Positions 6,875-14,545 of a stretch of DNA of 24,339 nt are shown here, piece by piece. Position 1 is the stretch's first letter, and the number at the start of each line of letters is the position of its first letter. This stretch comes from Saprospiraceae bacterium (lineage in GTDB: Bacteria > Bacteroidota > Bacteroidia > Bacteroidales > JAIPBB01), in contig JAIPBB010000028.1 of NCBI GenBank assembly GCA_021739805.1, forward strand, positions 1-24,339, read 5' to 3'. The position numbers and the translations under genes are program-made. The notes beneath the pieces are model-generated. The model did not search any database. It was not told the origin of the DNA and saw only the letters and a program-made list of their open reading frames with translations.

Positions 6875-6877
6875 ACC

Positions 6878-7654
6878 ATGGAATATAATGATTATAAAAA
6901 AAAATATGAAAATTCAGAAGAATATATAGATGTAAGAAATAAAAATTCTTTTTCTTATCAGCATTATCTTAATGTTTTAAGAAATTGGAAAATAAAGTTT
7001 TTATATAAGGTAATACCGAATGGCACAAATATAAACACTATTTTAGAAGTTGGATGTGCAACTGGTGATTTATTAGCCAATTTTCCATGTAAAGTTGCTT
7101 TTTCAAACAGAACTGGTTTAGATATCTCAGAAAAGAACATTAAAGAAGCAAAAAACAGATATCCTGAAATTAATTTCTTTTCACAACCTTTTGAAGAATT
7201 TGTAAAACATAAAAAAGAAAAATTTGATTTAATAATTCTTTCAGATATTTTAGAACATGTTCCAAATGATGTTGAAATGCTTAAAATTGCAGGAGAAAAT
7301 TCTAAATATGTTATATTAAATTTACCTTTAGAAAAATGTTGGGAGTTTAAAGATAGAGAATATGGCCCGAACGATTTCAGAGGTCATCTACAGGCTTATG
7401 ATATTGATGATGCAAGGAAATTAGTTAAAAATGCTGGATTAGAAGTAATAAATTCACAATTGGAATTTTATGTTAAACAAAGTGTGTTTAGAAGATATCT
7501 GAAGAATAAATTAGTTGCTAATAAATTAGGAATCAATTTTTTTTTTGGGAGTTTAAAATATAATTGGGAAATAATTGAAATATTTTTTCGGAAAAATAGA
7601 TATAAAAAAAATTATTTCGCATTTTTAAAATTAAAACAGAATGCAAACGAATAA
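6878..7654 (+). CDS. Class I SAM-dependent methyltransferase
   Basis: 258 residues with a Rossmann-type methyltransferase core. Motif I is ILEVGCATGDLL (55-66), the acidic end of strand 2 is LDISEKNIKEAK, and motif IV-like LIILSDILEHVPND lies near residue 118. The layout matches Methyltransf_11/23 families that methylate sugars or lipids in polysaccharide clusters. The target is unknown; coupling to the preceding SDR gene (3-bp gap) suggests a sugar nucleotide or glycan hydroxyl. The C-terminal 50 residues are basic and aromatic (SLKYNWEIIEIFFRKNRYKKNYF), which could support membrane or glycolipid contact. It overlaps legC by 14 bp, so the genes are probably co-translated. Confidence 0.8.
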   Translation: MEYNDYKKKYENSEEYIDVRNKNSFSYQHYLNVLRNWKIKFLYKVIPNGTNINTILEVGCATGDLLANFPCKVAFSNRTGLDISEKNIKEAKNRYPEINFFSQPFEEFVKHKKEKFDLIILSDILEHVPNDVEMLKIAGENSKYVILNLPLEKCWEFKDREYGPNDFRGHLQAYDIDDARKLVKNAGLEVINSQLEFYVKQSVFRRYLKNKLVANKLGINFFFGSLKYNWEIIEIFFRKNRYKKNYFAFLKLKQNANE

Positions 7655-8789
7655 AAGTGTAATATCCTTTATTAGGAATTTGTATAATACTGAGGATTTT
7701 ATCCCTTTACACGAACCGTGCTTTATAGGTAACGAAAAAAAGTACTTAAATGAATGTATTGACACAACTTTTGTCTCAAGTGTAGGAAAATTCGTTGACC
7801 TGTTTGAGAAAAAAATTTCAGAATATACAGGGGCAAAACATGCGGTTGTTACAGTAAATGGGACAGAAGCCCTTCATATTTCACTCTTACTTTCAAATAT
7901 TGGAAGAAATGATGAAATTATAACTCAACCGTTAACATTTATAGCAACAGCTAATGCTATCTCTTACATGGGGGCACATCCGGTATTTATTGATGTTGAT
8001 AGAGAAACTCTCGGACTTTCTCCCCAAAAACTTGAAAACTTCTTATCTGAAAATACAGAAATTCGTAATAATTTTTGCTTTAATAAAATTTCAAAACGGT
8101 ATATTAAAGCATGTGTGCCTGTACATACTTTTGGGCATCCTATTAGAATTGATGAAATAAAAATTATCTGTGAAAAATATAAATTAATATTAATAGAAGA
8201 TGCTGCTGAATCTCTCGGGTCATTATATAAAGGCAAACATACTGGAACATTTGGTAAATTAGGGATTCTAAGTTTTAATGGAAACAAAATCATTACAACA
8301 GGTGGTGGTGGTATGATTCTTACAGATGATGAAGAGTTAGCAAAACAGGCAAAACATATTACAACACAAGCAAAAGTGCCACATAAATGGGAATACATAC
8401 ATGATAAAACTGCTTATAATTATCGTATGCCAAATATTAACGCAGCTCTGGGAGTTGCTCAATTAGATAATTTAGACAATTTCATAAAAAACAAAAGAGA
8501 ACTTGCCGATATTTATAAAAACTTCTTTAAAAAAACAGAAATAGAATTCTTTACTGAACCAAAAAATGCCTTTTCAAATTATTGGCTGAATGTTATTATA
8601 TTAAAAGGTAAAACCGAAAGAGATAAATTTTTGGAATATACTAATTCAAATAGGGTGATGACACGACCGGTTTGGCGTTTGATGAATAAGTTGGAAATGT
8701 ATAAATATTGTCAGGCTGGAAATTTAGAGAATTCTGAGTGGTTAGAAGATCGGATAGTGAATATTCCAAGTAGTTTTAGAACTATATAA
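7641..8789 (+). CDS. legC: LegC-family PLP-dependent aminotransferase (DegT/DnrJ/EryC1)
   Basis: 382 residues. The N terminus FIPLHEPCFIGNEKKYLNEC (20-39) and FVSSVGKFVDLFE are highly characteristic of LegC, the aminotransferase of legionaminic acid synthesis. It converts the nucleotide-linked 2-acetamido-4-keto-2,6-dideoxy sugar to its 4-amino form. The PLP site is intact: D187 in EDAAESLGS and the Schiff-base lysine K216 in NGNKIITTGGGG. The dimer motif NYRMPNINAALGVAQ is also present. Its usual partner LegB survives only as a remnant 1.8 kb upstream, so its substrate must come from another dehydratase or from elsewhere in the genome. Length is normal for the family. It overlaps the methyltransferase gene by 14 bp. 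High confidence in family; substrate inferred. Confidence 0.88.
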   Translation: MQTNKSVISFIRNLYNTEDFIPLHEPCFIGNEKKYLNECIDTTFVSSVGKFVDLFEKKISEYTGAKHAVVTVNGTEALHISLLLSNIGRNDEIITQPLTFIATANAISYMGAHPVFIDVDRETLGLSPQKLENFLSENTEIRNNFCFNKISKRYIKACVPVHTFGHPIRIDEIKIICEKYKLILIEDAAESLGSLYKGKHTGTFGKLGILSFNGNKIITTGGGGMILTDDEELAKQAKHITTQAKVPHKWEYIHDKTAYNYRMPNINAALGVAQLDNLDNFIKNKRELADIYKNFFKKTEIEFFTEPKNAFSNYWLNVIILKGKTERDKFLEYTNSNRVMTRPVWRLMNKLEMYKYCQAGNLENSEWLEDRIVNIPSSFRTI

Positions 8790-8881
8790 GCTTAAAAGAG
8801 AAAAGATTATACACACATTGATTTTCTCCTAAAAATTATTCGGGTTAAATTTTAATGATTAAAATTACAAATAAAAAAATA

Positions 8882-9289
8882 ATGAAAAAAGAAAGTTTTA
8901 AAAAAGGTGATTTATATAGTAAAACAATTACAATCTCAGAAGAAGCAATTAATAATTTTGCAGAAGTGACAGGTGACAAAAATCCAATTCACATTGATGA
9001 GGAATTTGCATCAAAACATTTATTTAAGAAACGAATAGCACATGGCTTTCTGTATGGTTCATACATTTCTAGAATATTGGGTACTGAATTCCCCGGAATT
9101 GGAACCATTTATGTTAGTCAAAACATGAAGTTTATTAAACCAGTATTTATTGGAGATATATTAAATATTAAAATAAGAATAATTAAAATCTTACCCAACA
9201 ATAAACTTAGACTAGAAACTAATATTGAAAATCAAAATAATGAAATAGTATTGAAAGGGGAAGCAATAGTTTTTAAAATAAATATTTGA
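8882..9289 (+). CDS. MaoC-type (R)-specific hydratase, hot-dog fold
   Basis: 135 residues from the ATG at 8882 (an in-frame ATG at 8855 would add nine lysine/isoleucine-rich residues that do not look conserved). The hydratase-2 motif is present: FAEVTGDKNPIHIDEEFA with catalytic-type D32 and H37, followed by IAHGFLYGSYISR. This is the PhaJ/MaoC signature. The family hydrates trans-2-enoyl-CoA to (R)-3-hydroxyacyl-CoA. It sits between legC and a hexapeptide acyltransferase gene inside a sugar cluster, an unusual setting for a fatty-acid enzyme. My inference is that it supplies a 3-hydroxyacyl (for example 3-hydroxybutyryl) donor for N- or O-acylation of a sugar; such substituents are known on bacterial nonulosonic acids and amino sugars. 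Confidence 0.85.
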   Translation: MKKESFKKGDLYSKTITISEEAINNFAEVTGDKNPIHIDEEFASKHLFKKRIAHGFLYGSYISRILGTEFPGIGTIYVSQNMKFIKPVFIGDILNIKIRIIKILPNNKLRLETNIENQNNEIVLKGEAIVFKINI

Positions 9290-9308
9290 GTTGTAACAAT
9301 CTAAAAAG

Positions 9309-9314
9309 AAGGAG
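9309..9314 (+). promoter_or_regulatory. Consensus Shine-Dalgarno before the acyltransferase
   Basis: AAGGAG, continuing into AT, lies 6 bp before the ATG at 9321. Most genes in this window lack a recognisable SD, as is usual in Bacteroidetes, so this perfect site stands out and fixes the start. Confidence 0.6.
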
Positions 9315-9320
9315 ATTAAA

Positions 9321-9914
9321 ATGAGTTATCAATTTAAAGAAATAGGGAATAATGTTCAAATTTATAAGCCAGTTACTATAATTAAGCCTGATAGAATGGT
9401 TTTAAAAAACAATATTTTAATAAGCGAATATGCCTATTTATCTGGAGGTTCTGGTTTATTTATTGGAAATTACATACACATATCATCTCATTCAATTATA
9501 AGTGGAGGAGGATACTGTATTTTAGAAGATTTTGTAGGTTTAAGTGCAGGAGTAAGAATTATTACTGGCTCAGAAGATATTTCAGGTAAGGCATTAACAA
9601 ATCCAACTATACCCAATAAATACAGATCTTATTATAGATCATATGTCATATGTAAAAAACATTCTTTTCTTGCAACAGGCGTTATTGTTCACCCGGGAGT
9701 TACAATTGGAGAAGGAGCAGTAATTGGTAGTGGTAGTGTTGTTACTAAAGATATTGATCCATGGGGGATTTATATGGGTATTCCTGCAAAAAGAATTAAA
9801 GATCGAAAAAAAGAAACAATCATCAAGCTTGAGGATAAATTACTTTTTGAAACAATGATAGAGCCATCAGATTTCAAAAATGAGGAGAAAATAGCCTTAT
9901 CTACAAAAAAATGA
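9321..9914 (+). CDS. Left-handed beta-helix (hexapeptide) acyltransferase
   Basis: 197 residues. Hexapeptide repeats run from about residue 25 to 155 ([66 protein letters not shown]). A loop with [17 protein letters not shown] interrupts them, and the family closing motif [10 protein letters not shown] follows. These enzymes form trimers and transfer acetyl or other acyl groups from CoA to sugar hydroxyl or amino groups. The acceptor cannot be named. It lies 31 bp after the MaoC-type gene and is a good candidate to use the acyl-CoA that enzyme makes. It may also fill the LegH (N-acetyltransferase) role. A charged C-terminal tail of ~35 residues follows the helix domain. Confidence 0.85.
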   Translation: MSYQFKEIGNNVQIYKPVTIIKPDRMVLKNNILISEYAYLSGGSGLFIGNYIHISSHSIISGGGYCILEDFVGLSAGVRIITGSEDISGKALTNPTIPNKYRSYYRSYVICKKHSFLATGVIVHPGVTIGEGAVIGSGSVVTKDIDPWGIYMGIPAKRIKDRKKETIIKLEDKLLFETMIEPSDFKNEEKIALSTKK

Positions 9915-10035
9915 AATGTTAAATATCAATAGTGTGCCCACCCTTTTGGTGAAATATAGAGTTTTTAATTACAACTTGCTTATTAATTCCATTATAGTTT
10001 TTAAATGAATGTGTTACAAGCAATGAATTATTTTA

Positions 10036-10116
10036 TTATTGGATTTTATCATTATAAACACAAGATACTATTGAAATGGTGTTTATGTGGGAATTCCTGT
10101 AAGGAAAATTAAATAA
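10036..10116 (+). pseudogene. Frameshifted C-terminal remnant of a second hexapeptide acyltransferase
   Basis: Bases 10078-10116 encode GVYVGIPVRKIK followed by TAA, the family's C-terminal motif, close to [13 protein letters not shown] of the gene just upstream. Directly before it, in a frame shifted by one base, the sequence reads QDTIE, matching the usual KD-IE-NG approach to this motif (a one-base deletion near 10076 would restore TIENG). Further upstream, stops interrupt all frames, although IIG occurs near 10036. No start or hexapeptide repeats remain. It fills the 211-bp gap before ptmE; 9915-10035 shows nothing else I can name. The remnant could come from tandem duplication of the upstream gene, but the codons differ enough to suggest a separate, lost acyltransferase. 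Confidence 0.6.
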
Positions 10117-10125
10117 AGATCGAAA

Positions 10126-11178
10126 TTGAAAAATAAATTACAAGATAGAATACTAGACCAAGGAGTAGATTTACTCACAGCTTTAAAACAAATGGATACT
10201 ATTGACAAGAAGTTGTTGTTGGTATTTGATGGCACTAAGTTTATAAATATTATTAGTATAGGTGACATACAAAGAGCTATTTTAAAAAACATTCCATTGT
10301 CTACACAAATTAAAGATATATTAAGGGAAAATACCAGAATTGCCCAAGAAAAAGATTCTTTAGAATCTGTTAAAGAGACGATGAAAAAATATCGAATGGA
10401 ATGTATGCCTGTGATTAATGATAAAATGGACTTAGTTAATGTTTATTTTTGGGAAGAAGTATTCGGATTAGATCAAAAAAGAGTAATAGGAAAGCTAAAT
10501 TTACCTGTTGTTATAATGGCTGGAGGGAAAGGCACCAGATTAAAACCAATTACAAATATTTTTCCTAAACCATTAATCCCAATTGGATTAAAAACTATTA
10601 TAGAAGAAATAATGGATAGATTCGTTGAAGTTGGGTGCAGTAAATTTTATATATCCGTTAATTATAAAGCTGAAACAATAAAACATTATTTTGAACAACT
10701 TAATAATAAAGTATATCACATTAATTATATTCAAGAGGAAAAACCACTTGGAACTGCTGGAAGTTTATTTATGTTAAAAGAAAAGATACATTCAACTTTT
10801 TTTGTTTCAAATTGCGATATCATTATTAAAGAAGATTATTCCGAAATACTAAAATATCATAATAAGAATAAAAACGAATTAACTATCGTATCAGCTTTAA
10901 AACATTATCCAATATCTTATGGTACTGTAGAAACTAAAGAAGATGGTGTACTTATAGAATTAATAGAAAAGCCTGAGCTTACATTTCAAATAAATACTGG
11001 AATGTATATTCTTGAGCCCCATCTTCTATCTGAAATTCCTGAGAACGATTTTTTTCATATTACTAATTTAATTGAAAATATAAAAAATAGAAATGGAAAA
11101 ATAGGAGTTTTTCCTGTAAGTGAGGGTAGTTGGAAAGATATTGGAGATTGGAATGAATATTTAAAATTAATAAGTTAG
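10126..11178 (+). CDS. ptmE: CBS domain plus nucleotidyltransferase, PtmE-like (GDP-GlcN/GlcNAc type)
   Basis: 350 residues. An N-terminal pair of CBS motifs (about 1-120: ALKQMDTIDKKLLLVFDG, IISIGDIQRAIL, and MECMPVINDKMDLVNVYFW) is followed by a sugar-nucleotidyltransferase domain. That domain has the signature GGKGTRLKPITNIFPKPLIP at 133-152, EEKPLGTAGSL and SNCDIIIKEDY. CBS-nucleotidyltransferase fusions of this type are PtmE, which in Campylobacter makes GDP-glucosamine for the GDP-based legionaminic acid route. That fits LegC, LegI and LegF here. The start is TTG at 10126: a TAA lies four codons upstream, and the next ATG (residue 23) would remove part of CBS1. The CBS pair suggests allosteric control by a nucleotide, known generally for the domain, not shown here. 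Confidence 0.82.
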   Translation: MKNKLQDRILDQGVDLLTALKQMDTIDKKLLLVFDGTKFINIISIGDIQRAILKNIPLSTQIKDILRENTRIAQEKDSLESVKETMKKYRMECMPVINDKMDLVNVYFWEEVFGLDQKRVIGKLNLPVVIMAGGKGTRLKPITNIFPKPLIPIGLKTIIEEIMDRFVEVGCSKFYISVNYKAETIKHYFEQLNNKVYHINYIQEEKPLGTAGSLFMLKEKIHSTFFVSNCDIIIKEDYSEILKYHNKNKNELTIVSALKHYPISYGTVETKEDGVLIELIEKPELTFQINTGMYILEPHLLSEIPENDFFHITNLIENIKNRNGKIGVFPVSEGSWKDIGDWNEYLKLIS

Positions 11179-11182
11179 ATTT

Positions 11183-11908
11183 ATGAAAATTCTTATTGCT
11201 GTAATTGCATATAATGAAGAATTAAATATTAAAGAGACTCTGCAGGATTTAATAGATAATAACAAAATAGGTTATGATATTGTTGTTGTGGATAACGGTT
11301 CTGCTGATAGTACAAAGGCGTTAGCAGAGGAAATGGGAATACCTGTTGTTTCTCATTATATTAACTCAGGTCATTCAGGTGGAACCGTGATGACATATTT
11401 TAATTATGCATATTATTACAAATATGATATTCTTGTTCAGTTTGATGGTGATGGACAACATATAGCAGAAGAATTACCAAAAATTATTGAACCCGTGAGT
11501 AAAGGCTATGATTATGTTATAGGCTCTAGGTTTATTGAGAAAAAGGGATTTCAATCATCTGGCTTGCGAAGAATTGGAATAAAAATGTTTTCATTTATTG
11601 CATCAAAGCTAATTGGTCAAAAAATAACTGATATAACTTCAGGAGCAAGAGCATATAGTGTAAAAGTAATTAAAACTTTTGCTAAACATTATCGACATGA
11701 AATTTATGATACAACACAATTGCTTTTAGTAGCTTATTATTCAGGTGCTAAAATAAATGAATATCCAATCATCATGAGAGAACGGTTACATGGAAGCTCT
11801 GAAGTTAATTTTATTTTTGCTATTGGGTTTATCATAAAAGGATTAATAAATATTTTTGGTATTGTATTACAAAAATCAAATTTAAAACATAATGGGACTA
11901 AAAATTAA
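11183..11908 (+). CDS. Family 2 glycosyltransferase (polyprenyl-phosphate sugar type)
   Basis: 241 residues with a GT-A fold. AYNEELNIKETLQDL (9-23), VVVDNGSADSTK (34-45) and the DxD-type QFDGDGQH (86-93) form the nucleotide-sugar and metal site. Later blocks are IGSRF and SGARAYS. The sequence is closest to dolichol/undecaprenyl-phosphate mannose or glucose synthase-like GT2 proteins, which load a sugar on a polyprenyl phosphate at the cytoplasmic face. A DUF2304 protein overlaps its 3' end by 17 bp; that pairing is common. With the EamA-like and GT39 genes downstream it suggests a route that moves lipid-phosphate sugars across the membrane for transfer outside. Confidence 0.85.
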   Translation: MKILIAVIAYNEELNIKETLQDLIDNNKIGYDIVVVDNGSADSTKALAEEMGIPVVSHYINSGHSGGTVMTYFNYAYYYKYDILVQFDGDGQHIAEELPKIIEPVSKGYDYVIGSRFIEKKGFQSSGLRRIGIKMFSFIASKLIGQKITDITSGARAYSVKVIKTFAKHYRHEIYDTTQLLLVAYYSGAKINEYPIIMRERLHGSSEVNFIFAIGFIIKGLINIFGIVLQKSNLKHNGTKN

Positions 11909-12248
11909 AATTGTAGCATTAATAATTGGGCTGATATTTTTCTTCTTTATATCCAGGTACTCTAAAAAGAATGCATTTAAACCTTCATATACTTTTTTGT
12001 GGTTTTTAGTATGTCTATTTTTAATATCAATACCTATTGCGGAATCTTTTTATCGGTGGATAGCATATTCATTAATTGGGATTGTTGATGCCAGGCATAT
12101 AATATACATAGTTTTAATTGGCTTTCTATTAGTGTATGTTTTTTATTTAACTATCAAAGTTAGTAAACTTACAGATCAAGTTCAGCAACTTATTAGCTTT
12201 ACTGCTATTTTGGAAAATCAACAAAAAAAGGGAAATAATGAAGAGTAA
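11892..12248 (+). CDS. DUF2304 membrane protein, GT2 partner
   Basis: 118 residues with three likely transmembrane helices (about 5-22, 33-50 and 70-88), then a short cytoplasmic coiled tail (KVSKLTDQVQQLISFTAILENQQKK). This size and topology match DUF2304 proteins, which are commonly next to GT2 genes and are thought to help their membrane placement. No direct role is proven. It overlaps the GT2 gene by 17 bp and the next acyltransferase gene by 11 bp, which implies coordinated translation. Confidence 0.75.
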   Translation: MGLKIKIVALIIGLIFFFFISRYSKKNAFKPSYTFLWFLVCLFLISIPIAESFYRWIAYSLIGIVDARHIIYIVLIGFLLVYVFYLTIKVSKLTDQVQQLISFTAILENQQKKGNNEE

Positions 12249-12750
12249 ATACGTTTATAGCATTAAATATTCATACAAGGGGCTACTTGGTTATGTTGCA
12301 TATATAGTTTTGTTTCCATCTTTTTTATGTCCCCTTATTCATAAGTGGAGAGGTGTGAAGTTTACGAATGTTTATAAGACTTATATTGCACCAAATGTAA
12401 TTATAGACAGCTTGTACCCTGAATTTATATCAATTGATGAAGATGTTTATATCACAAGAGGAGTGAAAATTCTTTCTCATTTTAATCCTACTGATCCCTT
12501 GAAAAAAATCTTAGGTAAAGATTCAATAGTAAAACCTGTAACTATTAAAAAGGGTGCCTTTATTGGTGTAAATGCTATTATTAATCCAGGTGTTACCATA
12601 GGTGAAAATGCTATTATTGCTGCAGGAGCAGTAATAATCAAAGATGTTCCTGATTTTGCAATTGTAGGTGGCAACCCCGCTAAATCTTTAGGAGATATTC
12701 GTCAGCCTGTTATGCAATACCTGATAAAAAATAAGAGTATTAATCTTTAA
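12238..12750 (+). CDS. Hexapeptide acyltransferase (WbbJ/LbH-MAT-like)
   Basis: 170 residues. A hydrophobic N-terminal stretch (about 14-35, GLLGYVAYIVLFPSFLCPLI) may anchor it to the membrane. A left-handed beta-helix follows: YIAPNVIID, FISIDEDVYITRGVKILSHF (with the His often used for catalysis), VTIKKGAFIGVNAIINPGVTIGENAIIAAGAVI and closing VVGGNPAK-like IVGGNPAKSLGD. It transfers an acyl group, most likely acetyl, to a sugar of the glycan or its lipid-linked precursor. Acceptor unknown. It overlaps the DUF2304 gene by 11 bp and precedes a broken transporter. Confidence 0.85.
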   Translation: MKSKYVYSIKYSYKGLLGYVAYIVLFPSFLCPLIHKWRGVKFTNVYKTYIAPNVIIDSLYPEFISIDEDVYITRGVKILSHFNPTDPLKKILGKDSIVKPVTIKKGAFIGVNAIINPGVTIGENAIIAAGAVIIKDVPDFAIVGGNPAKSLGDIRQPVMQYLIKNKSINL

Positions 12751-12754
12751 AGCG

Positions 12755-13111
12755 ATGCTTAAACTAATTGTTTTAATGACTAGTCAGTCATTGTTTCTTG
12801 TTGGTTCACAAGTTTTTTTAAAAATGGGATTAAAGACAATTGATTTCTCAAAATTTTCAATAGAAGTTATTTTCAAAATGCTATTAATATATTAAATCTG
12901 GTTAAGCATATTTTTCATGGGATTAGCAGCTGTTATTTGGTTTTATGTATTAAAGAAATTTGAATTTGGCCTAGCATACCCAATGATTAGCATAAGTTAT
13001 GTGTTTGCATTATTAGTATCTGTTATTATATTCAAAGAGACTATTCCTTTAACAAGATATTTAGGTGTAAGTATAATTATAATAGGTGTTATTATATTGT
13101 TCATTAAATAA
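12755..13111 (+). pseudogene. EamA/SMR-like small transporter split by one in-frame stop
   Basis: An ATG at 12755 opens MLKLIVLMTSQSLFLVGSQV...FKMLLIY. A TAA at 12893-12895 follows, then the same frame continues IWLSIFFMGLAAVIWFYVLKKFEF...IILFIK to the stop at 13111. Without the TAA the protein would have 118 residues and four transmembrane helices, the size of an ArnE/ArnF- or EmrE-like half transporter. The segments SQVFLKMG and YPMISISYVFALLVSVIIFKE are typical of this group. In this context it would flip polyprenyl-phosphate sugars made by the GT2. A single base change restores the frame, so this is either recent inactivation or a sequence error. A downstream start at 12917 could make a two-helix fragment, unlikely to work alone. 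Confidence 0.75.
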
Positions 13112-13121
13112 TTTAAAACAA

Positions 13122-14429
13122 ATGAAAATATCAAATAGTAAATTAGTACTGATTATCTTAATAATTGGGTTCCTTATACGTCTGGGTTTTGTTATCGTTC
13201 AATATAACAATAATGTAATGATTCACTATAAAGATGATGCACTTTATATGACTATTGCAGAAGAAGTGATGGAACAAGGACCTTTTGTTAATGATATTAG
13301 TAATATTAAAAGAATAGATATTGTAGGATATGGACTACCATGGATAATGGCATTATTTATGTCGGTTTTCGGTAAATCATGGCTAGTTTTATTTGTATTA
13401 AATTCAATAATTAACATTATTTCAGTATATCTGATTTATATTATTTCTAAAAAATTATTCGGAAATTTTGCTGGGATAATATCCTTAATCATTGGAGTTT
13501 TTTATGTTTTGTTTTTTAAATATTTAGCAACAGCTGGCAAAGAGCCATGGATAATTTTCCTAGTCTTAAGCAACTTCTATTTTTTTATGAAAATAGAGGA
13601 GAAACGAAAATCAGTATTGGTGTTTATTTTATTTGTCGTAACATATGTCTATCTTATTCATGTAGATGAAAGATTTATAGTCTTTTCAGTTGTTTATTTC
13701 TTTTCATTTATCCTCATTTTTAGAGGAGGAGAAGGGTTGAAAAAAGCTTTTGTTTTTACTTTTTTTGTTTTGTTATTAATGATTCCATGGACTATCAGAA
13801 ATTATCATGTTAATAGCAAGATCTTTCTATTATCAAAGCGAACATCTGTTTTTACAGATAAAATTTTAGGTTATGAAACTGACTATGACATAACAATTGG
13901 TAATATGGAAAAAGAATGTTATCTAAACGAAAATCAAATAGATTCAGTTACTAGTGGATTGAAAAAATATTTTGATTCCGGCAGAAAAATACCAAAAGAA
14001 CAAATAGATGCAATGCGGCAAGGTATGTTACCAAAAAAATTTAGCAAACTAAAAAGCATATTAGTTACTACTGTAGATCTTTGGAAGCCTATTGATTTTA
14101 TACATAATTATGAATATACAGGGTATAAATTTGATGGTAAATGGTCTCTAAAGCATAATTTATCTGTTGGATTAACATATGGTGTAGTGTTAATTTTTGC
14201 ATTATTTAGTTTAATCTTTTTTTTAGTAAAACGTAAGAATAGTAAATGGATAAATTTAATGCTTATTTTCATTCTTATTTATACAATAATACATTCTGTT
14301 GTCATGGGATGGGCGGTTCCTAGATATAGTTTACACCTACAGGGTTTCATAATTATCATAGCATCTTATTCCCTTTCATATTTTACGAAAAAAATTATTC
14401 CTAGCAAATGGATTGCAAAAATAGAATAA
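13122..14429 (+). CDS. GT39/ArnT-like polytopic membrane glycosyltransferase
   Basis: 435 residues from the ATG at 13122 (MKISNSKLVL). An in-frame ATG at 13086 would overlap the transporter gene and adds a non-hydrophobic leader, so I prefer 13122. The first helix (about 8-26) is followed by an outward loop with the acidic pair D38-D39 in YKDDALYMTIAEE. This arrangement is typical of GT-C fold enzymes (PMT/ArnT, GT39) that use a polyprenyl-phosphate sugar donor. About 10 further helices and a soluble loop at ~230-340 follow. It would transfer the sugar loaded by the GT2 to a glycan or lipid on the periplasmic side. Acceptor unknown. Confidence 0.78.
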   Translation: MKISNSKLVLIILIIGFLIRLGFVIVQYNNNVMIHYKDDALYMTIAEEVMEQGPFVNDISNIKRIDIVGYGLPWIMALFMSVFGKSWLVLFVLNSIINIISVYLIYIISKKLFGNFAGIISLIIGVFYVLFFKYLATAGKEPWIIFLVLSNFYFFMKIEEKRKSVLVFILFVVTYVYLIHVDERFIVFSVVYFFSFILIFRGGEGLKKAFVFTFFVLLLMIPWTIRNYHVNSKIFLLSKRTSVFTDKILGYETDYDITIGNMEKECYLNENQIDSVTSGLKKYFDSGRKIPKEQIDAMRQGMLPKKFSKLKSILVTTVDLWKPIDFIHNYEYTGYKFDGKWSLKHNLSVGLTYGVVLIFALFSLIFFLVKRKNSKWINLMLIFILIYTIIHSVVMGWAVPRYSLHLQGFIIIIASYSLSYFTKKIIPSKWIAKIE

Positions 14430-14545
14430 TTTATGTCTTTTATTTGAATTTATGCATTTTGAATGTTACTATTAATAATTTTTATTTTGATAAGTACATT
14501 GGTAGATTATTAACTCTAAGTTTTATTAATAATTAGTATTCAATA

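Noticed and set aside
7964..8398. 144-codon minus-strand open frame opposite legC
   Set aside because: It lies wholly inside legC, which has full family motifs; the antisense translation has no recognisable domain.
8855..8881. Longer start for the MaoC-type gene
   Set aside because: The added residues are a low-complexity Lys/Ile stretch not expected before the hydratase fold; the ATG at 8882 fits family length better.
13086..13121. Upstream ATG extension of the GT39-like gene
   Set aside because: The extra 12 residues overlap the transporter gene and precede a normal start (MKISNSKLVL) that directly leads into the first membrane helix.
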